This document shows, one piece after another, positions 32,492-35,089 of a DNA stretch of 35,089 nt; position 1 is the stretch's first letter, and each line of letters opens with the position of its first letter. The position numbers and the translations under genes were made by a program. Source of the DNA: an uncultured Clostridia bacterium (GTDB lineage Bacteria; Bacillota; Clostridia; TANB77; CAG-508); assembly GCA_947594845.1 (NCBI GenBank), contig CANQEI010000014.1, forward strand, positions 1-35,089, given 5' to 3'. The notes under the pieces were generated by a model. It was not told the origin of the DNA, did no database searches, and was given only the letters and a program-made list of their open reading frames with translations.

Positions 32492-34375
32492 TTATTTATT
32501 ATTTGTTTTCTTTGATTTTAATTTATATACTAATACTCCAATAATAAGTATTAATGAAACTGACAATGTTATTAAATATATAATTAAATTGTCTCCTGTG
32601 TTTGGAGAAGCGGTGTTTTCAGTATTTTTTTCTGGAGTTGGTAATACATTTATTGAGATTTCTTTTTCAATTGTATTATAGTGTTCTAAATCAGCAGGCT
32701 CATAAACTGCTAAATATTTTCCTGATTCAGATAGCGTTGTTTCTGGGTTAACCCATCTCCAACCTTCTGGTAATTGGATATCTCCTAATACTTGTCCTTC
32801 TTTTTCTTGTACAGTAATGTCTGAAGGCTCTTCAACATCTAAAGTAGCTTTTACTATATCAACATTTATAGGTATGTTTTGAATAATATTATAATTATCT
32901 GAGTCCTCTGGTGTATAAGTAACTTTTAGTGTATTAGTTCCAATTGTTCTTTCTTGTTCTTCCTCTTCCCAACTGAAGCCGTCTGGTAATTTTACATCTT
33001 TTAAATCTGAATCCCAAGAGAATGTGATATCGTCTGGCAATGTATATTCAGGATCTGCTTTTAAGATTTTTAATTCTAAATTTGGAGATAAGTTTTGACC
33101 TGAATAATCAAAATTTTCTGTATCTTTTGGTTTAAATGTTGCTTTATAACCATTATTAATTACAGTTGGAACTGTGTCTGGATCATCCCAATTCCAATTA
33201 TCTGGTAATTCAAGGTCTGATAAGTGTCTGTTTGGATCATATTCCATTTCTTCAAAAGTTGGTAAAACTATTGTACCTTTTGCTTTTTTAACGGTTACAT
33301 TTATAGAAATATTTTCTATAGTTTCATAATTGTTTGGATCGTCTGGAGTATATGTTGCTGTAAATGTCCTATTACCTACGTTTCCTACTAATACATCTGG
33401 TGTATTCCATGTAAATCCGTGTGGCAATGATACGCTTGATAGTTTGTCTCCATAAGTAGCGGTAAGTGTTGTTGGCACTGTATATGTTGGAACCGCCTTT
33501 TTAATTGTTATAGATATTTTAATATCGGTTATTGTTTGATAACTTTCTGGATCATTTGGAGTATATGTTGCCATGAAAGTTCTATTACCTACATTTCCTA
33601 CTAATATATCTGGAGTATTCCATGTAAATCCATGTGTTAATGGTACATCTGATAATTTATTTCCATAAGTAGCGGTAAGTCCTGTTGGAATAGTATATGT
33701 TGGAATTGCTTTTTCAACTTTAACTGTTGCAGTAATATCTGTAAGAGTTCTGTAATTTACGGTATCATTAGGCGTAAATGTTACTAAAAATTCAAAGGTA
33801 CCTAATTCATTTAATTGTTTATTTGAATTAGTTTGCCATGAAAATTTTCCAAGTGATTGCTTTGGAAATTCAATATTTGCTAAAGTGTCATATTTATGTG
33901 CAACTAATTCTGGTAGATAATAACTAGGGGTAGCTTGACTTATCTTTATATTAATCATATGAGTTAGTTCTACGCCAGTATAATCATATTTGTTCCAATC
34001 ATATGGTGAATATGTTGCTTCATAGGAAGGGACATCTACTGTTGGTACTGTATCAGGATTTTTCCATATCCATTCTCCATCAGCATCACCTAATTTAAAA
34101 GATGATAATTTTGAATTTGGATTATATGTAGTAGCTACTTGAGGAACTTTTATTTCGGCTTTTTCTTTACTAATTGCCATTGTATTTTGAGATGAATTTA
34201 TATTATTTGTTCCACCAGCTAGCTCTTCTTTATATTGGTTTTTAGAATTATCTAAACTTGTACTTCCATATTTTACAATTATATTTGCTCTAGCATATGC
34301 TAGAATAGATAAAGCAACTATGAAAATTAATATAACATAGATCGATTGATTTTTAATTTTTTTATTCTTTTTCAT
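32492..34375 (-). CDS. SPNTG-anchored surface protein with about seven Ig-like/MBG-like repeats
   Basis: 627 residues; GGGAGAT precedes ATG 34375. A basic start and one hydrophobic helix (YVILIFIVALSILAYA) form the export signal. From about residue 77 to 580 come roughly seven units of 70-80 residues, each with a L..L.LP.GF.W....T...G...F...YTP.D..NY..I pattern, resembling MBG/YDG-type Ig-like modules. The units at about 222-292 and 293-363 are nearly identical (GNVGNRTF and ATYTP shared), a recent duplication. SPNTG (590-594), a hydrophobic stretch and KLKSKKTNNK form a sortase signal of the clostridial SPxTG type. It is therefore probably linked to the cell wall. Function likely adhesion or spacing, inferred. 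No sortase gene is in the window. Confidence 0.9.
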   Translation of the reverse strand: MKKNKKIKNQSIYVILIFIVALSILAYARANIIVKYGSTSLDNSKNQYKEELAGGTNNINSSQNTMAISKEKAEIKVPQVATTYNPNSKLSSFKLGDADGEWIWKNPDTVPTVDVPSYEATYSPYDWNKYDYTGVELTHMINIKISQATPSYYLPELVAHKYDTLANIEFPKQSLGKFSWQTNSNKQLNELGTFEFLVTFTPNDTVNYRTLTDITATVKVEKAIPTYTIPTGLTATYGNKLSDVPLTHGFTWNTPDILVGNVGNRTFMATYTPNDPESYQTITDIKISITIKKAVPTYTVPTTLTATYGDKLSSVSLPHGFTWNTPDVLVGNVGNRTFTATYTPDDPNNYETIENISINVTVKKAKGTIVLPTFEEMEYDPNRHLSDLELPDNWNWDDPDTVPTVINNGYKATFKPKDTENFDYSGQNLSPNLELKILKADPEYTLPDDITFSWDSDLKDVKLPDGFSWEEEEQERTIGTNTLKVTYTPEDSDNYNIIQNIPINVDIVKATLDVEEPSDITVQEKEGQVLGDIQLPEGWRWVNPETTLSESGKYLAVYEPADLEHYNTIEKEISINVLPTPEKNTENTASPNTGDNLIIYLITLSVSLILIIGVLVYKLKSKKTNNK

Positions 34376-34503
34376 TTTTATCTCCCATATTATAAATTTA
34401 TAATTAAATTATATTTAAAATAGGTTTAAAAGTATAGGCTATTTATAAATTTAATGAAAATGTTAAAATTAAGTAATTCAATTGTATTATTTTGATTTCT
34501 ATG

Positions 34504-34532
34504 TTTACATAACCTTAAATAAGTGATATAAT
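34504..34532 (+). promoter_or_regulatory. Promoter of the Pro/Gln-rich gene
   Basis: TTTACA (34504-34509), 17-base spacer, TATAAT (34527-34532) with an upstream TG: close to consensus. A start near 34539 leaves a leader of about 25 bases with AAGGAG. Confidence 0.75.
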
Positions 34533-34563
34533 TACTAATATAAGTTAAAAAAAGGAGATTTTT

Positions 34564-35089
34564 ATGGGAAAAAGAAGAATAAAAATGCAATATCCATTAG
34601 ATACAACAGGAAGAAATCCTGATTTTGATGGAGCCCAACATGAAATTACACCATCCGGAATATGTCCAATTAAGTTTGGAAATGAGCCATATTATATAAT
34701 GATATATGATGATCATACGTTAGGAAGAAGAAGAATGATTACTTTAGTACGTGAGGAAAATGGACACTTTTATAAAGTTCCTTTAGCAGATTATTCTAGA
34801 TTAGCTTCTTCAATTAATTTCTTAGATTTGCTTAGAAATAGACATATGTTAAATAACTTACCAGATTTAATAGGTCTTTTTACAAATCAACGATGTACAT
34901 ATCAACAATTAGAGAATCCAGGAAGATTAGCGAGATGGAGACCACAATATAGGCAACAACAACATCAACAACAAGCAGTACCACCAGTGCCACCGGTACC
35001 ACCTAAACGTCAACAACAATCAACACCTCCAACACCACCGGTACCACCTAAGCAACAACAAGCAGTGCCACCTGCACCACCATCACCAC
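34564..35089 (+). CDS. Pro/Gln-rich protein, 3' end outside window
   Basis: ATG 34564 follows AAAAGGAGA at good distance; the frame is open to the window end (175 codons). MGKRRIKMQYPLDTTGRNPD begins a compact N-terminal domain of about 135 residues (YYIMIYDDHTLGRRRMITLV, FLDLLRNRHMLNNLPDLIGL, QQLENPGRLARW). Thereafter come repeats of QQQ..AVPPVPPVPPK and TPPTPPVPPK, a disordered Pro/Gln-rich linker like that of proteins which bind SH3-type or cell-wall partners. No signal peptide. I do not recognise a family. It has its own near-consensus promoter, divergent from the surface-protein gene. Confidence 0.75.
   Translation, partial: MGKRRIKMQYPLDTTGRNPDFDGAQHEITPSGICPIKFGNEPYYIMIYDDHTLGRRRMITLVREENGHFYKVPLADYSRLASSINFLDLLRNRHMLNNLPDLIGLFTNQRCTYQQLENPGRLARWRPQYRQQQHQQQAVPPVPPVPPKRQQQSTPPTPPVPPKQQQAVPPAPPSP

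Overview
The window looks like the chromosome of a low-GC, spore-forming anaerobic Firmicute, most likely an uncultured gut-type Clostridium relative. The base composition is very AT-rich and ribosome binding sites are strong GGAGG types. The sporulation genes yabP and yabQ, a divIC/ftsB gene, a Firmicute-type rho, and an RF2 gene with its programmed frameshift are all present. No rRNA, tRNA, CRISPR array or insertion sequence was seen.

Layout. (1) 1-1709: 3' two thirds of a magnesium-type P-type ATPase, then the decayed tail of an XRE regulator. (2) 1735-9632: plus-strand accessory genes of unknown role: a protein with a GVCH motif, a transglutaminase-like protein with four C-terminal repeats, an LRR-like protein, two ASCH proteins, and an HExxH metallopeptidase split by a frameshift. 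Two small paralogous proteins with the same amphipathic C-terminal tail lie beside the transglutaminase-like and HExxH genes. (3) 9785-15246: a row of single accessory genes (P-loop kinase, two methyltransferases, TfoX-N protein, Nudix hydrolase, RhuM-Doc fusion) and a dead ADP-ribosylglycohydrolase gene carrying a 296-bp internal inversion. (4) 15247-16564: a very AT-rich convergent intergenic stretch with degenerate hairpin repeats about 162 bp apart. (5) 16565-25814, minus strand: vanW, a TIM-barrel gene and yqeG as one operon; a histidine phosphatase; an intracellular GH13 alpha-glucanase; rho; divIC, yabQ and yabP; aspartate kinase; and a 39-residue Cys-containing protein. (6) 25887-28871: a Cys-rich unknown, divergent from a TIGR01212-type radical SAM gene that looks leaderless, then prfB. 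(7) 28968-34375, minus strand: a surface-polymer region (SDR epimerase, IspD/TarI cytidylyltransferase, LicD, HAD remnant) followed by an SPNTG-anchored repeat surface protein. (8) 34564 to the end: the start of a Pro/Gln-rich unknown.

Housekeeping genes are intact, whereas accessory genes carry many lesions: in-frame TAA codons, an inversion, and frame breaks at A7, A7, A5 and T4 runs. The licD and HAD breaks lie in adjacent polymer genes at A7 tracts, so they could be decay, slippage-based phase variation, or homopolymer sequencing error. The best candidates for something undescribed are the small-protein/peptidase-like pairs, the intragenic inversion, and the 162-bp hairpin repeats.
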